64,000 bases of DNA from Treponema sp. (GCA_024693045.1 JAILLQ010000046.1:1-64000); one strand, 5' to 3'; positions 9,359 through 18,230 are shown, numbered from the stretch's first letter. A program made the numbers and translations. Notes: a model not told the origin generated them from the sequence alone.

Positions 9359-10732
9359 TTACAAACCAAGTTTTTCTTTCATGATTTTTTTGGCTTTTTC
9401 AACATCGTTTACCATGAAAATTGGCTGACTAGTTGCATCCAAAGTATCGCGCCACAAAGAACCTTCTGGATCTACTACATTTCGGCTCATTGTTGCCATC
9501 TTGGTTGGGATGTAAACGAACTTATCGTGTACAAGACCTACAACCATCTTTGTTTTACCAGCCATTGCAGCATGAGCAGCATTGTTTCCAAGGCGTTCAC
9601 AGTAGATTGAATCTGAAGCTGTTGTTACAGCAGAACGAATCTGGTAAGAAGGATCACAGTACTTCAAATCAAGAGGAATATTCTTCTTTGCAAAATAAGA
9701 CTTAATTGCATCGCGCAAATAAATACCGATATCTGAAAGACGTTTGTTTCCAGAAGCATCTGTCTGATTTGTAGACTGCATAAGTTCCTGTCCGGCACCT
9801 TCAGCAACAACGATTACTGCGTGATGGCGTTTTTCAAGTCTCTTTTCAAGATTAGCAAGGAATCCGTTTGGTCCTTCCATATCAAATGGAACTTCAGGAA
9901 TAAGACAGAAGTTTACTTCATGAGAAGCAAGAGCAGCAGCAGCGGCAATAAAGCCAGATTCGCGGCCCATGAGTTTTACAAGTGAAACACAGTTGTACTG
10001 TGAATGAGCTTCCATGTGCATTGAAGCAATTGCTTCTTTTGCCTGCTGAACAGCTGTTTCAAAACCAAAAGAGCGGTCAATAAATTTAAAGTCGTTATCT
10101 ACAGTCTTAGGGATACCTACTACAGCACATTCAAGACCCTTCTTTGTAATTGCATCGGCAAGGTCAGAAGCACCGCGCTGAGTTCCGTCACCACCAATAA
10201 CGAACATCATATTAATTCCAAGGCGTTCAATAGTTTTTACACCGTCTGTTTCAAGGCGATCACCACCACCACGGCTAGAACCAAGGAAAGAACCACCAAT
10301 CTTATGAATCTCATCTACAATTTCTGGATCTAATGGAACTGGTTCAAAACCTGAATCTTCAAAAAGTCCTTTATATCCATACTGAAAACCAACGATATCG
10401 CGAACACCATAACGATTCCACAAGCAGCGAACAACAGCACGAATTACATCATTCAAACCTGGGCAAAGGCCTCCACAAGTACAAATTCCTGCTTTTACTT
10501 TTTTAGGATCAAAATAAATATATTCACGAGGTCCAGCCTTCTGAAGAAGGTTTGTTTCATCTACAGAATTAGGTTCGTCACTACTAAAAACATTAATGCG
10601 ATTTCTTACAAAAGATGAGTCAACAACATAATTTGCACATGCATCACCTACTACAGTTGACAATTCAATAGGGGATTTTATTTTACAAGGACCTAACTGT
10701 TCAATTGTAAAATTATATTTATTACTAGCCAT
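9359..10732 (-). CDS. 6-phosphofructokinase, long spirochaete/trypanosomatid type
   Basis: This cytoplasmic glycolytic enzyme phosphorylates fructose 6-phosphate. The 457-residue length exceeds the roughly 320 of classical bacterial PfkA. It carries CGGLCPGLNDVIR (about 86-98), GGSFLGSSRGG (about 146-156), GGDGTQRGA (180-188), PKTVDND (208-214) and KLMGRESGFIA. In this superfamily a Gly after GGD is typical of ATP users, while Lys in PKTxDND is typical of PPi users. The same combination occurs in the ATP-dependent trypanosomatid enzymes, so ATP is my preferred donor, but sequence alone does not settle it. The ATG follows AGGAG. It is monocistronic with a strong terminator. Confidence 0.9.
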   Translation of the reverse strand: MASNKYNFTIEQLGPCKIKSPIELSTVVGDACANYVVDSSFVRNRINVFSSDEPNSVDETNLLQKAGPREYIYFDPKKVKAGICTCGGLCPGLNDVIRAVVRCLWNRYGVRDIVGFQYGYKGLFEDSGFEPVPLDPEIVDEIHKIGGSFLGSSRGGGDRLETDGVKTIERLGINMMFVIGGDGTQRGASDLADAITKKGLECAVVGIPKTVDNDFKFIDRSFGFETAVQQAKEAIASMHMEAHSQYNCVSLVKLMGRESGFIAAAAALASHEVNFCLIPEVPFDMEGPNGFLANLEKRLEKRHHAVIVVAEGAGQELMQSTNQTDASGNKRLSDIGIYLRDAIKSYFAKKNIPLDLKYCDPSYQIRSAVTTASDSIYCERLGNNAAHAAMAGKTKMVVGLVHDKFVYIPTKMATMSRNVVDPEGSLWRDTLDATSQPIFMVNDVEKAKKIMKEKLGL

Positions 10733-10887
10733 CTAAAAAGCTCCTCTTAGAATATACACTCTATCACGCTAGAATATCATAGATTTAGAAGTCTTTTCAA
10801 TATAGTTTGAGAAATTTATCATTTGAAAATCAAATTCTTCTATATAAATGAGAATTAATTAATTTTCTTCACAACTTATCTTTTTAC

Positions 10888-10917
10888 TTGACGGCTTATA
10901 AAACGGGAATTTATATT
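10888..10917 (+). promoter_or_regulatory. promoter of the lemA operon
   Basis: TTGACG (10888-10893) and TATATT (10912-10917) are 18 nt apart. They are followed by a short leader with AGAGG before ATG 10936. Confidence 0.65.
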
Positions 10918-10935
10918 TTAAACAGAGGTTAAAAT

Positions 10936-11544
10936 ATGACTGTAAAATTTAGAAATACTTTAATAGGCGTTGGAATTGCAATCTTTGTAGTTGTAAGCTG
11001 TTTTTCGTGTGTAACAGGAAGTTACAATAAAATGATAACTTTGAGTGAAGAAGTTGATGCACAATGGGCACAGGTTGAAAATCAGTACCAGAGACGCTCA
11101 GACTTGATTCCAAATTTAGTTGCTACAGTAAAAAAATATGCTTCCCATGAAAGCGAAGTTTACGTTCAGGTTTCAGAGGCAAGAGCAAAAGCCGGTGGAG
11201 TTACTAAAATTGATGCAGACACATTAAACGATCCTGAAAAACTTGCTCAGTATCAGAAGGCTCAAGATTCTTTGGGCGGAGCATTGCAGAGACTTTTGAG
11301 CATTACAGAAAACTACCCTGAATTAAAGGCCGACAAGAATTTCCTGGCTTTACAGGATGAATTGGAAGGAACTGAAAACCGCATTTCAGTAGAAAGAAAA
11401 CGCTACAACGACGCAGCAAAGGCTTACAATATTTCAATAAGACGATTCCCTGCATCTGTTATAGCAAAGCACAATGATTTTACTTCTAAAGCATATTTTA
11501 CTGCCGAAGAAAAAGCAAAATCAGCACCAAAAGTTGAATTTTAA
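10936..11544 (+). CDS. lemA: LemA family protein
   Basis: This 202-residue membrane-anchored protein is of the LemA family, whose molecular function is not established. One N-terminal hydrophobic segment (about 9-25) ends at SCFSC, so it may be a lipoprotein. It is followed by a helical domain with the family signature of aligned Asn, Gln and Arg (NQYQRRSDLIPNLVATVKKY). It is the first gene of three: two TPM-domain proteins follow at 10-nt and 9-nt spacing. LemA plus TPM proteins is a frequent bacterial arrangement, sometimes linked to envelope quality control. The ATG has an AGAGG site 7 nt upstream. Confidence 0.88.
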   Translation: MTVKFRNTLIGVGIAIFVVVSCFSCVTGSYNKMITLSEEVDAQWAQVENQYQRRSDLIPNLVATVKKYASHESEVYVQVSEARAKAGGVTKIDADTLNDPEKLAQYQKAQDSLGGALQRLLSITENYPELKADKNFLALQDELEGTENRISVERKRYNDAAKAYNISIRRFPASVIAKHNDFTSKAYFTAEEKAKSAPKVEF

Positions 11545-11554
11545 GGAATAAAAA

Positions 11555-12247
11555 TTGACTAAAAAATATCTGTTAAAAAAAATCAAATTATCTTCCAGTG
11601 ATTTAGAAGATATTAAAAAGTGTGTAAAAAATGCAGAAAGCAAGACAAATGGCGAAATTGCCCTGGCTTTAATAGCAGAAAGCGATTCCTATTCTTTTTG
11701 GGAATTACTTTCTTCCACTTATTTCGCTGCAGTAGTTTTTATCTGCCTTCTGCCTTTTGCAAATGAAATTAAAGCAATCTACGAAAAATTCTTGTGGAAT
11801 GTAAATGACTGGGTTTTGCCGGCTTTTTACGGAATTGCGACCCTGGTAACAATCGTAATTGCTTTTTTCATAATGAATATTCCTTTTTTTGACAGATTGA
11901 TTATTCCTCACGGAATTCAGAAAAAAAATGTAACAGCCCGGGCTTTCAGGCATTTTGCAGAATCCGGAGTTTATGAAACAATTGACCATTCTGGTATTTT
12001 AATTTTCGTTTCCTACCTGGAAAGAGAAGTTAGAATTATTGCTGACTCTGGAATCGCAAAAAAAATTCCTCAGGATTTGTGGAATATCATAGCCGATGAT
12101 TTAGCTGACGGAATTAAAAACGGGAAAACAAAAGAAGGTTTTATTTCTGCAATAAACAAGTGCGCTTCTCTTTTGGAAGAACATTTTCCGGCAAAAGAAG
12201 AAAATCCTAATGAACTCGCCGACGGATTACTCATTCTAAACGATTAA
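11555..12247 (+). CDS. TPM-domain membrane protein (LemA operon)
   Basis: This 230-residue protein starts at TTG, supported by AAGGA 7 nt upstream; there is no competing ATG nearby. The TPM domain (the YgcG/TPM_phosphatase fold, a name that overstates the known biochemistry) is split by two transmembrane segments (about 54-70 and 88-108). The second half carries RAFRHFAESGVYET and REVRIIADSGIAKKIP. It lies between lemA and a second TPM protein and is probably co-translated with them. Function unknown; likely a membrane-associated partner of LemA. Confidence 0.8.
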   Translation: MTKKYLLKKIKLSSSDLEDIKKCVKNAESKTNGEIALALIAESDSYSFWELLSSTYFAAVVFICLLPFANEIKAIYEKFLWNVNDWVLPAFYGIATLVTIVIAFFIMNIPFFDRLIIPHGIQKKNVTARAFRHFAESGVYETIDHSGILIFVSYLEREVRIIADSGIAKKIPQDLWNIIADDLADGIKNGKTKEGFISAINKCASLLEEHFPAKEENPNELADGLLILND

Positions 12248-12256
12248 GGGGAAACT

Positions 12257-13036
12257 ATGAAAGCAAAAAAATTAATATCTGCAATTTTTTCATTGACTTT
12301 GATATTTACAGCAAATGCCTTTTCCCTTGCCGTGCCGGAACTTAAAGGCCGGGTCAATGATTATGCAAATATCATGAATAAGGAAGAGGAAGCTGTAACC
12401 TCTAAATATCTTGAAAATCTGGAAAATTCTACAGGAATACAGATTGCCGTTCTTACGATTCCAAGCTTAAAGGGCGAAAACCTGGAAGATTTTTCAATAC
12501 GCACAGTAGAAAAATGGAAGTTGGGTCAGAGTAAAGAAGATAACGGTGCCCTGCTCCTGATTTCACTTGCAGAACGAAAAGTTCGCATTGAAACTGGCTA
12601 TGGACTTGAAGGTAAACTTACAGATACAAAATGTGGACTTATAATCCGCAATGTAATAGCACCTGCTTTTAGAAGTGGAAAATACGCAGCTGGAATTTAT
12701 TCTGCTGTTAAATATATGGGAGCCCTTGCAAGCGACAATGCAGAACTCATAGAAGAAAATGTAACGGATGAATCTAACGATACCGCAGAAGATTTAGCCA
12801 GCCTTGTTTACGGAATCTTATTCGTTCTTGGCTGGATAGTTGTATTTTCTAATATTACTAGACGCAGATTTTTCCGCTGGCTTCCATGGCTTTGGCTTGG
12901 AAACATGATGGGTGGCGGCAGGCACTACAACTCCTACAATTCCCATGACACTTTCGGAGGCTTTGGCTCTTCTGATTCTGGATTCAGCGGAGGCGGTGGA
13001 CACTTTGGTGGCGGAGGAGCTTCGGGAGGCTGGTAA
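12257..13036 (+). CDS. TPM-domain protein, YgcG-like, with glycine-rich tail
   Basis: The product has 259 residues. A signal peptide (about 1-24) precedes an extracytoplasmic TPM domain with GRVNDYANIM (about 31-40) and RKVRIETGYGLEGKLTD (about 113-129). A transmembrane segment follows (about 184-200), and the C-terminal tail is Gly/Ser-rich and ends GGGGASGGW. This architecture is standard for YgcG-like proteins encoded next to LemA. The ATG follows GGGGAAACT. Biochemical role is not established for this family in bacteria. Confidence 0.88.
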   Translation: MKAKKLISAIFSLTLIFTANAFSLAVPELKGRVNDYANIMNKEEEAVTSKYLENLENSTGIQIAVLTIPSLKGENLEDFSIRTVEKWKLGQSKEDNGALLLISLAERKVRIETGYGLEGKLTDTKCGLIIRNVIAPAFRSGKYAAGIYSAVKYMGALASDNAELIEENVTDESNDTAEDLASLVYGILFVLGWIVVFSNITRRRFFRWLPWLWLGNMMGGGRHYNSYNSHDTFGGFGSSDSGFSGGGGHFGGGGASGGW

Positions 13037-13048
13037 GGCTTTTTCCGA

Positions 13049-13077
13049 TTGTAGACCTAACTTTTTTCTGTTATATT
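13049..13077 (+). promoter_or_regulatory. leaderless-type promoter of dnaX
   Basis: TTGTAG (13049-13054), 17 nt, TATATT (13072-13077), then exactly 6 nt to ATG 13084. No Shine-Dalgarno sequence lies before the ATG, so transcription would begin at or next to the start codon. Confidence 0.6.
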
Positions 13078-13083
13078 TGAATA

Positions 13084-15111
13084 ATGGCATACGAAGTAAC
13101 AGCAACTAGACGCCGCCCTCAGCAATTTGAAGATTTAGCGGGTCAGGAATTTGTTGCAGAAACACTTAAAAATTCGATTAAAACAAAACAGTTTGCTCAC
13201 GCATATCTTTTTGCAGGACCACGCGGTTGTGGTAAAACCTCTACAGCCCGAATTCTTGCAAAAGCTTTGAACTGCCAGGCAGGTGATGATCCTACTTGCA
13301 GTCCATGCGGACAGTGTGAATCTTGTAGGGCTATTACGAATTCTTCCAGTATGGATGTAATCGAAATAGATGGTGCATCAAATACGAGTGTAAATGATGT
13401 TCGGCAGATAAAAGACGAAGTTATGTTCCCGCCAACAAGCTGCCGCTATAAGATTTATATAATCGATGAAGTTCATATGCTTTCAACAAGTGCTTTTAAC
13501 GCACTATTAAAAACTATTGAAGAACCACCTGCTCATGTTATTTTTATTTTTGCTACAACAGAACTGCAAAAAGTTCCGGCAACAATAAAATCAAGATGTC
13601 AGCAGTATAATTTCAGACTTGTTTCTTCAGACAGATTAAAAGAGCTTTTAAGTGATGCCTGCCAGGAAATGAACATTCAGGCAGACGACGAAGCCCTTTA
13701 CTGGATTGCAAAGGAATCCGGCGGTTCCGTTCGCGACTGCTATACCCTTTTTGACCAGGTTGCAGCCTTTAGCGACGGTCATATTACTTACGAAAAAATA
13801 AGAGATAAGCTGGGACTTTTAGGCATTGACCGTCTGAATACAATTTTTGAAGCCTGTGCTGCAGGTGACTCAGAAAATGTAATGAATCAGCTGGACTCTT
13901 TCTTACAGTCTGGAATATCTATAGAACAGCTTATTTCTAATTCTACGGAATATTTGAGAAGTCTTCTTCTTATAAAAAACGGAATAAAAAAAGAATCTCT
14001 TTTAGGTCAAAGTGCAGAACGCTACAGTCAGAAAGTTCAGGAAAGCTGGTCTGCTATTCAAACAGAAAGGGCAATTTCGCTATTCCTGAACCTTTACCGG
14101 GATATACGTTATTCGCTTTCACCTAGATACGAGTTGGAATTAGCTTTCTCTCGCCTTTGCTGGTTAAGCCAGTATGTTTCCCCAGCTGAAGTAAAGGCAG
14201 CTATAGATAAAGCTCAAAATCTTTTGTGTCAGGGAACAAGCTATGGAACTTTTTCAAATGTAAAAACTCCTGAAAATACCGAAAAAGCTAACCCTGCTCC
14301 TGTAAGTCAGAGTCAAGGAAATGTTTCCGACCAAACTGCATTAAAAGCAGAAGTTCCAGAAGAACAAAATGCAGAAAGTACTTCTATGCCGTCAATGCAG
14401 GAAGCTATGCAGACTCCTTCAAATCAGAATGCAATGCCGGAAGGAATGTTTACTTTTTCTGCTTTGAAAAATAATTCTGCTCAGGCAAAACCGGATTCCA
14501 GTGAACCGCAGGCTGTTCAGGTAAACCCAAACCCTTTTTATAATGGCGGTGCCGTGCCGCCTATAGAAACAACGGCTTACGGTACTCCAGCAGATGACTA
14601 CTCATACATGCCGGATAATGAGGAAGCTCCAATTATCGATGACTGGCAGCCTGAATCTTCTGAAGAACACGAAGATGAAGACTATTCTTATGCTCAGGAA
14701 TTCGATTCTGAAGAAGCCCCTGTAGAAATATCTGAACCAATTCCAGATTCAGACACTAAAATAAAACTTTCAAGTGGGGCTGCAATGCCATTGAAGGCCC
14801 TTTTTGAAACTCTAGTGACAAAACTTTCTTCCCAGAACCCTATGGCTTCTTCTGCCCTTTTGCAGACAGAAGACTGGTTGGTAACAGGAAAGAAAATAAC
14901 TGCTAAAATTGAAGCAGATTTCCAGTTTAACACTATTCAGAATGCCCAGAATCATATTAATGAACTTTTGAAAAAGCTGTTGAACGAAGATTTTACTTTC
15001 GAAATTATAAAAAAAGAAATCCATGTTGAGGAAAAACATGTTGAAGTTCCTGAACAGGTAAAAATTTTGTGCAATATTTTTAAAGGAAGCATCGTAGGAG
15101 GAAAACAATGA
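13084..15111 (+). CDS. dnaX: DNA polymerase III subunit gamma/tau
   Basis: This is the AAA+ clamp-loader subunit of the replicative polymerase. The 675-residue product has Walker A GPRGCGKTST (about 40-49), a zinc-binding cluster (CQAGDDPTCSPCGQCESC), Walker B IIDEVHML and the sensor SRC motif KSRCQQY. A long acidic, Gln/Pro-rich linker (about 395-560) leads to a tau-type C-terminal domain. It is the first gene of the dnaX-ybaB-recR operon; its stop overlaps the ybaB start (ATGA). The start is chosen as the only in-frame ATG by the promoter. It has no ribosome site and looks leaderless. A7G runs are present, but a programmed frameshift giving a short gamma form is not convincing. Confidence 0.95.
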   Translation: MAYEVTATRRRPQQFEDLAGQEFVAETLKNSIKTKQFAHAYLFAGPRGCGKTSTARILAKALNCQAGDDPTCSPCGQCESCRAITNSSSMDVIEIDGASNTSVNDVRQIKDEVMFPPTSCRYKIYIIDEVHMLSTSAFNALLKTIEEPPAHVIFIFATTELQKVPATIKSRCQQYNFRLVSSDRLKELLSDACQEMNIQADDEALYWIAKESGGSVRDCYTLFDQVAAFSDGHITYEKIRDKLGLLGIDRLNTIFEACAAGDSENVMNQLDSFLQSGISIEQLISNSTEYLRSLLLIKNGIKKESLLGQSAERYSQKVQESWSAIQTERAISLFLNLYRDIRYSLSPRYELELAFSRLCWLSQYVSPAEVKAAIDKAQNLLCQGTSYGTFSNVKTPENTEKANPAPVSQSQGNVSDQTALKAEVPEEQNAESTSMPSMQEAMQTPSNQNAMPEGMFTFSALKNNSAQAKPDSSEPQAVQVNPNPFYNGGAVPPIETTAYGTPADDYSYMPDNEEAPIIDDWQPESSEEHEDEDYSYAQEFDSEEAPVEISEPIPDSDTKIKLSSGAAMPLKALFETLVTKLSSQNPMASSALLQTEDWLVTGKKITAKIEADFQFNTIQNAQNHINELLKKLLNEDFTFEIIKKEIHVEEKHVEVPEQVKILCNIFKGSIVGGKQ

Positions 15112-15422
15112 TGAATCCATTTGATTTGTTAAAAAATTCCGGAGCAATAAAAGAACAGGCCGAAAAACTTCAGGCTGAAATGGCAGCTATTACAGCAGAA
15201 GGTTCAAGCGGCGGCAAGATGGTAACAGTTACCTTAAACGGAAAATTTGAAATGCAGAACATTCACTTGGATCCGATTTGCGTAGATAACCGTGACGTAA
15301 AGATGCTGGAAGATTTAATCGTTGCAGCTCACCGGGATGCTCTTACTCAGGTTCAGGAAAAAATTAAGGAAAAATCTGCCTCTCTCTTGGGTGGGCTGAA
15401 TATTCCTGGCATGGGATTTTAA
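15108..15422 (+). CDS. ybaB: YbaB/EbfC nucleoid-associated protein
   Basis: This 104-residue DNA-binding protein of the YbaB/EbfC family is conserved between dnaX and recR in many bacteria. Typical features: MNPFDLLKNSGAIKEQAEKLQ at the N-terminus, GGKMVTVTLNG and a C-terminal Gly-rich LGGLNIPGMGF. AGGAGG lies 6 nt before ATG 15108, inside dnaX, so it is translated by reinitiation or coupling through the ATGA overlap. An ATG directly after (15111) is an alternative start. Confidence 0.93.
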   Translation: MMNPFDLLKNSGAIKEQAEKLQAEMAAITAEGSSGGKMVTVTLNGKFEMQNIHLDPICVDNRDVKMLEDLIVAAHRDALTQVQEKIKEKSASLLGGLNIPGMGF

Positions 15423-15427
15423 TTTTT

Positions 15428-16018
15428 ATGAATATTATCGATGAATTGACAGGTTCATTTTCTCGTCTTCCGGGTATTGGAAAAAAAAGTGCATCTAGAA
15501 TCGTAAATCACCTTTTAAAAGCAGATCCACTTTTTATGCAGAATTTTTCCCGACAGATAATCGAATTGCAGCAAAAAATTAAGCCCTGTCCAATTTGCGG
15601 AGCCTGGACGGAAAGAGAACCCTGCGATATTTGTTCTAACCCTGTCCGAGACCATAAACTTATCTGCGTTGTAGAACAACCCCAGGATGTACAGACAATA
15701 GAAAACGCAGGTGGCTTTACAGGCCTTTATCACGTTCTAGGAGGAGTAATTGCCCCTCTTGAAGGAATAGGTCCAGACCAGCTGAACATTGCAACCCTTA
15801 TTAATCGAGTACAGAAAGATAGTGTAAATGAAGTTATTATCGCAACTAACCCTACTTTTGAAGGGGATGCTACAGCTCTTTATCTGCAAAAACTTTTAGC
15901 GGAACATTCCAGCGTAAAAGTTACCAGACTTGCCACAGGAATTCCTGTGGGTGGCGACCTTGAATATGCAGACAAACTTACTCTTGCAAGAAGTTTTAGA
16001 GGCCGCAGCACCTTCTAG
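15428..16018 (+). CDS. recR: Recombination mediator protein RecR
   Basis: This 196-residue RecFOR-pathway protein helps load RecA at gapped DNA. It shows the HhH segment (FSRLPGIGKKSASRIVNHLL), a zinc finger (CPICGAWTEREPCDIC), the Toprim segment ICVVEQPQD, and YHVLGGVIAPLEGIGPDQL. The gene starts 5 nt after the ybaB stop without its own ribosome site, which implies translational coupling. Its stop is separated by one base from the convergent DUF4349 gene, with no terminator between. Confidence 0.96.
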   Translation: MNIIDELTGSFSRLPGIGKKSASRIVNHLLKADPLFMQNFSRQIIELQQKIKPCPICGAWTEREPCDICSNPVRDHKLICVVEQPQDVQTIENAGGFTGLYHVLGGVIAPLEGIGPDQLNIATLINRVQKDSVNEVIIATNPTFEGDATALYLQKLLAEHSSVKVTRLATGIPVGGDLEYADKLTLARSFRGRSTF

Positions 16019-16019
16019 C

Positions 16020-16913
16020 TTATTTTTTTAACTTTTTGAATACTTTTACAAATATTCCAATCTTTCCGAATAAAAGCCAGTAAAGAAGAGCAAGCAAGGC
16101 AAAAAGAGGAATTCCGCAGATAACTAAATAACAAAGAGCTGTGATAAGCCAGACAAAGAAAGAAATAATATTTGCAAAGAAGCGTCTGGCTCCGTCACTT
16201 AGGTCTGGGAAAGAGAATCCGTCTTTTCTTGTGTTATATGGAAGTTCCATGAAAACGCTGATTGTAGAAAAATCTATCTGATTTGTAAGCCTTTTCATTC
16301 GGCCTTCCATTGATTCTATTTCTGACTGAACTGAATTTAATTCCCTTTCAATTTTGAGCATATCCTGCATTGAAGAAGCCTGTTTTAAGTAAGACTGTAA
16401 TTTCTGGCGCAGAACTTTACGAGTTTCTAAACGGGTTTCCAAGTCGTAGAACTGGTCGGAAACATCCCTTACAGAAACGCCAGTATTCTTTACCTTTCCA
16501 AAAGAAGTTGATTTTTCCATAGCTTCTTCAAACTTTGCAGAAGGAATTTTTACTGTAAAAGAAATATTTTCCTGACTAGAATTAGATGATTCAATATAAC
16601 CGCCAAAAGAAGATGCCCATTCAAGAAGAATCTGCTGACCTTTTTCTAGATTTGAAACTTCAACACTTATGTTTCCTTCTTTTATAAGCTTTCTTTGGTA
16701 AGAAGAAGTCTGCCCTTCATCAGGGGAAAAGGCTTCCTGGTCCATCATTTCGTTTGAAGCCATGCTTTTTGTTAGCATACCCCTGGGAGCAGAAAAGTTT
16801 TCTGCAGACATGACAGAGTCTGACATTAAATACGGCTTTTTTGCACATGAAGCAAAAAGGAAAATTGTTATTAGTGGTAAAAATGTGTTTTTTAGTAATC
16901 TATAAATCTTCAT
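16020..16913 (-). CDS. DUF4349 lipoprotein
   Basis: This is a membrane-anchored protein of about 297 residues with a DUF4349 domain, function unknown. I start it at ATG 16913 (MKIYRLLKNTFLPLI) because the lipobox FLFASC follows at normal distance. The frame extends upstream to 16988, but that part derives from a GC-rich structured element. The DUF4349 core (about 80-235) has a beta-rich part (IKEGNISVEV) and a coiled-coil (RLETRKVLRQKLQSYLKQ). The C-terminus has one or two transmembrane segments (about 245-285), so it is anchored at both ends. It is single-gene and convergent with recR. Confidence 0.82.
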   Translation of the reverse strand: MKIYRLLKNTFLPLITIFLFASCAKKPYLMSDSVMSAENFSAPRGMLTKSMASNEMMDQEAFSPDEGQTSSYQRKLIKEGNISVEVSNLEKGQQILLEWASSFGGYIESSNSSQENISFTVKIPSAKFEEAMEKSTSFGKVKNTGVSVRDVSDQFYDLETRLETRKVLRQKLQSYLKQASSMQDMLKIERELNSVQSEIESMEGRMKRLTNQIDFSTISVFMELPYNTRKDGFSFPDLSDGARRFFANIISFFVWLITALCYLVICGIPLFALLALLYWLLFGKIGIFVKVFKKLKK

Positions 16914-16956
16914 ATAAATAGAATAAAACGGAAGAAGTAAAGTTACAAGGAAAAGA

Positions 16957-17066
16957 CTGCGCCAAGCGTGAAAGGGTGTGCGAAGCACAGGATTTTTGGC
17001 AGATTATGCCAAAAAGACCAAGCGTAGCGGGCCCTGGAAGGCGACTTGCAAAAGCCTTTGCGCCCA
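16957..17066. other. GC-rich, hairpin-rich intergenic element of unknown nature
   Basis: Between the divergent DUF4349 gene and prfA lies a stretch visibly richer in G+C than its surroundings. It holds at least three hairpins: TGTGC/GCACA (16977-16989), TTTTTGGCA/TGCCAAAAA (16993-17015, perfect 9 bp), and GCAAA/TTTGC nested in GGCG/CGCC (17040-17064). The octamer CCAAGCGT occurs twice (about 16962 and 17018). The TTTTTGGCA stem could act as a terminator. It could be a dispersed repeat or a small RNA. I cannot assign it to a known RNA family. Confidence 0.45.
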
Positions 17067-17085
17067 TAAGATTAGAAAAGATTAA

Positions 17086-17114
17086 TTGATAAGAAGGCGC
17101 TTTTTCGCTAGTAT
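17086..17114 (+). promoter_or_regulatory. leaderless-type promoter of prfA
   Basis: TTGATA (17086-17091), 17 nt, TAGTAT (17109-17114), then 6 nt to ATG 17121. An ATG at 17115 abuts the -10 box and would lie upstream of the transcript, which argues for 17121 as start. Confidence 0.6.
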
Positions 17115-17120
17115 ATGGAC

Positions 17121-18203
17121 ATGGATTTATTGAAGAAACTTGAAGAATGTGAAGCCCGCTATAAAGTTGTGCAGGAAATGGTTATGGATCCTGATTTGGT
17201 AAAGGATCAGAAAAAATACAAGGACACAATGCGCGAAAACGGCTATCTTGCTGAATTAAGTGAACTCTATGCCGAATACAAGAGAATTCTTACAGGAATT
17301 CAGGACGCAAAGGAAATGATTACGGCTGAAGATGATGCCGAAATGAAAGAAATGGCTCGTGAAGAACTAAAGAGCCTGGAAGAAGAACAGCCTAAGATTG
17401 AAGAAAGAATTAAGGTAAAATTGGTTCCTCCTGATCCTTTGGATGAAAAAAATATTATTCTGGAAATCCGTTCTGCAGCCGGTGGTGATGAAGCAAGTCT
17501 TTTTGTACGAGACCTTTGGGAAATGTACTGTCACTTAGCTGACCGCAAGGGCTGGAAATACGAAAACATGGAACAGCAGGAAACAGAAGTTGGCGGTTTC
17601 AACAAGATTGTTACTTCTATTTCTGGAAAATTCGTTTATGGTACTTTGCGCTGGGAATCTGGGGTTCATCGTGTACAGCGTGTTCCTGCTACGGAAAGCC
17701 AGGGTCGTTTGCAGACTTCTACAGCAACAGTTGCTGTTTTGCCAGAAGCCGAAGAAACTGAAATTGAAATTAAACCGGGTGATGTTCGTATCGATGTTAT
17801 GCGAGCCGGCGGTCCAGGTGGTCAGTGTGTAAATACAACAGACTCTGCCGTACGACTTACTCATATTCCAACAGGTCTTGTTGTTATCCAGCAGGATGAA
17901 AAAAGCCAGATTAAAAACAAGGAAAAAGCTTTCCGTGTATTGCGTGCCCGCCTTTTTGACCTTGAAGAAAGTAAAAAACAGGCTGAAAGAGCTTCTGCCC
18001 GCAGCAGCATGGTTGGTAGCGGTGCCCGTTCAGAAAAAATTCGTACCTACAACTACCCTCAGGATCGTGTAACTGACCACAGAATCAACTACAGTCAGCA
18101 CAATCTGCCTTCTTTTATGATGGGTGACATGGATGATATGCTGGATGCCTTGAACGTATATGCAAAAGAAGAACAACTTCAGGCAGATGTAACATCTTTG
18201 TAA
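17121..18203 (+). CDS. prfA: Peptide chain release factor 1
   Basis: This protein terminates translation at UAA and UAG. From ATG 17121 it is 360 residues, the length usual for RF1; a frame start at 17115 adds two residues. The stop-recognition tripeptide PAT sits in RVPATESQGR, and the catalytic GGQ is in RAGGPGGQCVNTTDSAVRLTH. RF2 would carry SPF in place of PAT. The gene is monocistronic with a strong terminator and a leaderless-type promoter. Confidence 0.96.
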   Translation: MDLLKKLEECEARYKVVQEMVMDPDLVKDQKKYKDTMRENGYLAELSELYAEYKRILTGIQDAKEMITAEDDAEMKEMAREELKSLEEEQPKIEERIKVKLVPPDPLDEKNIILEIRSAAGGDEASLFVRDLWEMYCHLADRKGWKYENMEQQETEVGGFNKIVTSISGKFVYGTLRWESGVHRVQRVPATESQGRLQTSTATVAVLPEAEETEIEIKPGDVRIDVMRAGGPGGQCVNTTDSAVRLTHIPTGLVVIQQDEKSQIKNKEKAFRVLRARLFDLEESKKQAERASARSSMVGSGARSEKIRTYNYPQDRVTDHRINYSQHNLPSFMMGDMDDMLDALNVYAKEEQLQADVTSL

Positions 18204-18230
18204 TAAAAAATTACGGACTAGTAAAAAGAA

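Noticed and set aside
13981..15025. A7G runs in dnaX as a programmed -1 frameshift producing gamma
   Set aside because: Neither run gives a prompt stop in the -1 frame together with a clear stimulatory hairpin and upstream ribosome site, so a gamma-form claim is not supported.
16914..16988. Upstream extension of the DUF4349 frame as coding
   Set aside because: The extra residues come from a hairpin-rich element and would push the lipobox too far from the N-terminus; ATG 16913 fits a signal peptide.
16957..17066. tmRNA, 6S RNA or tRNA at this element
   Set aside because: No tRNA-like acceptor end, tag reading frame or 6S-like long central bubble could be seen.
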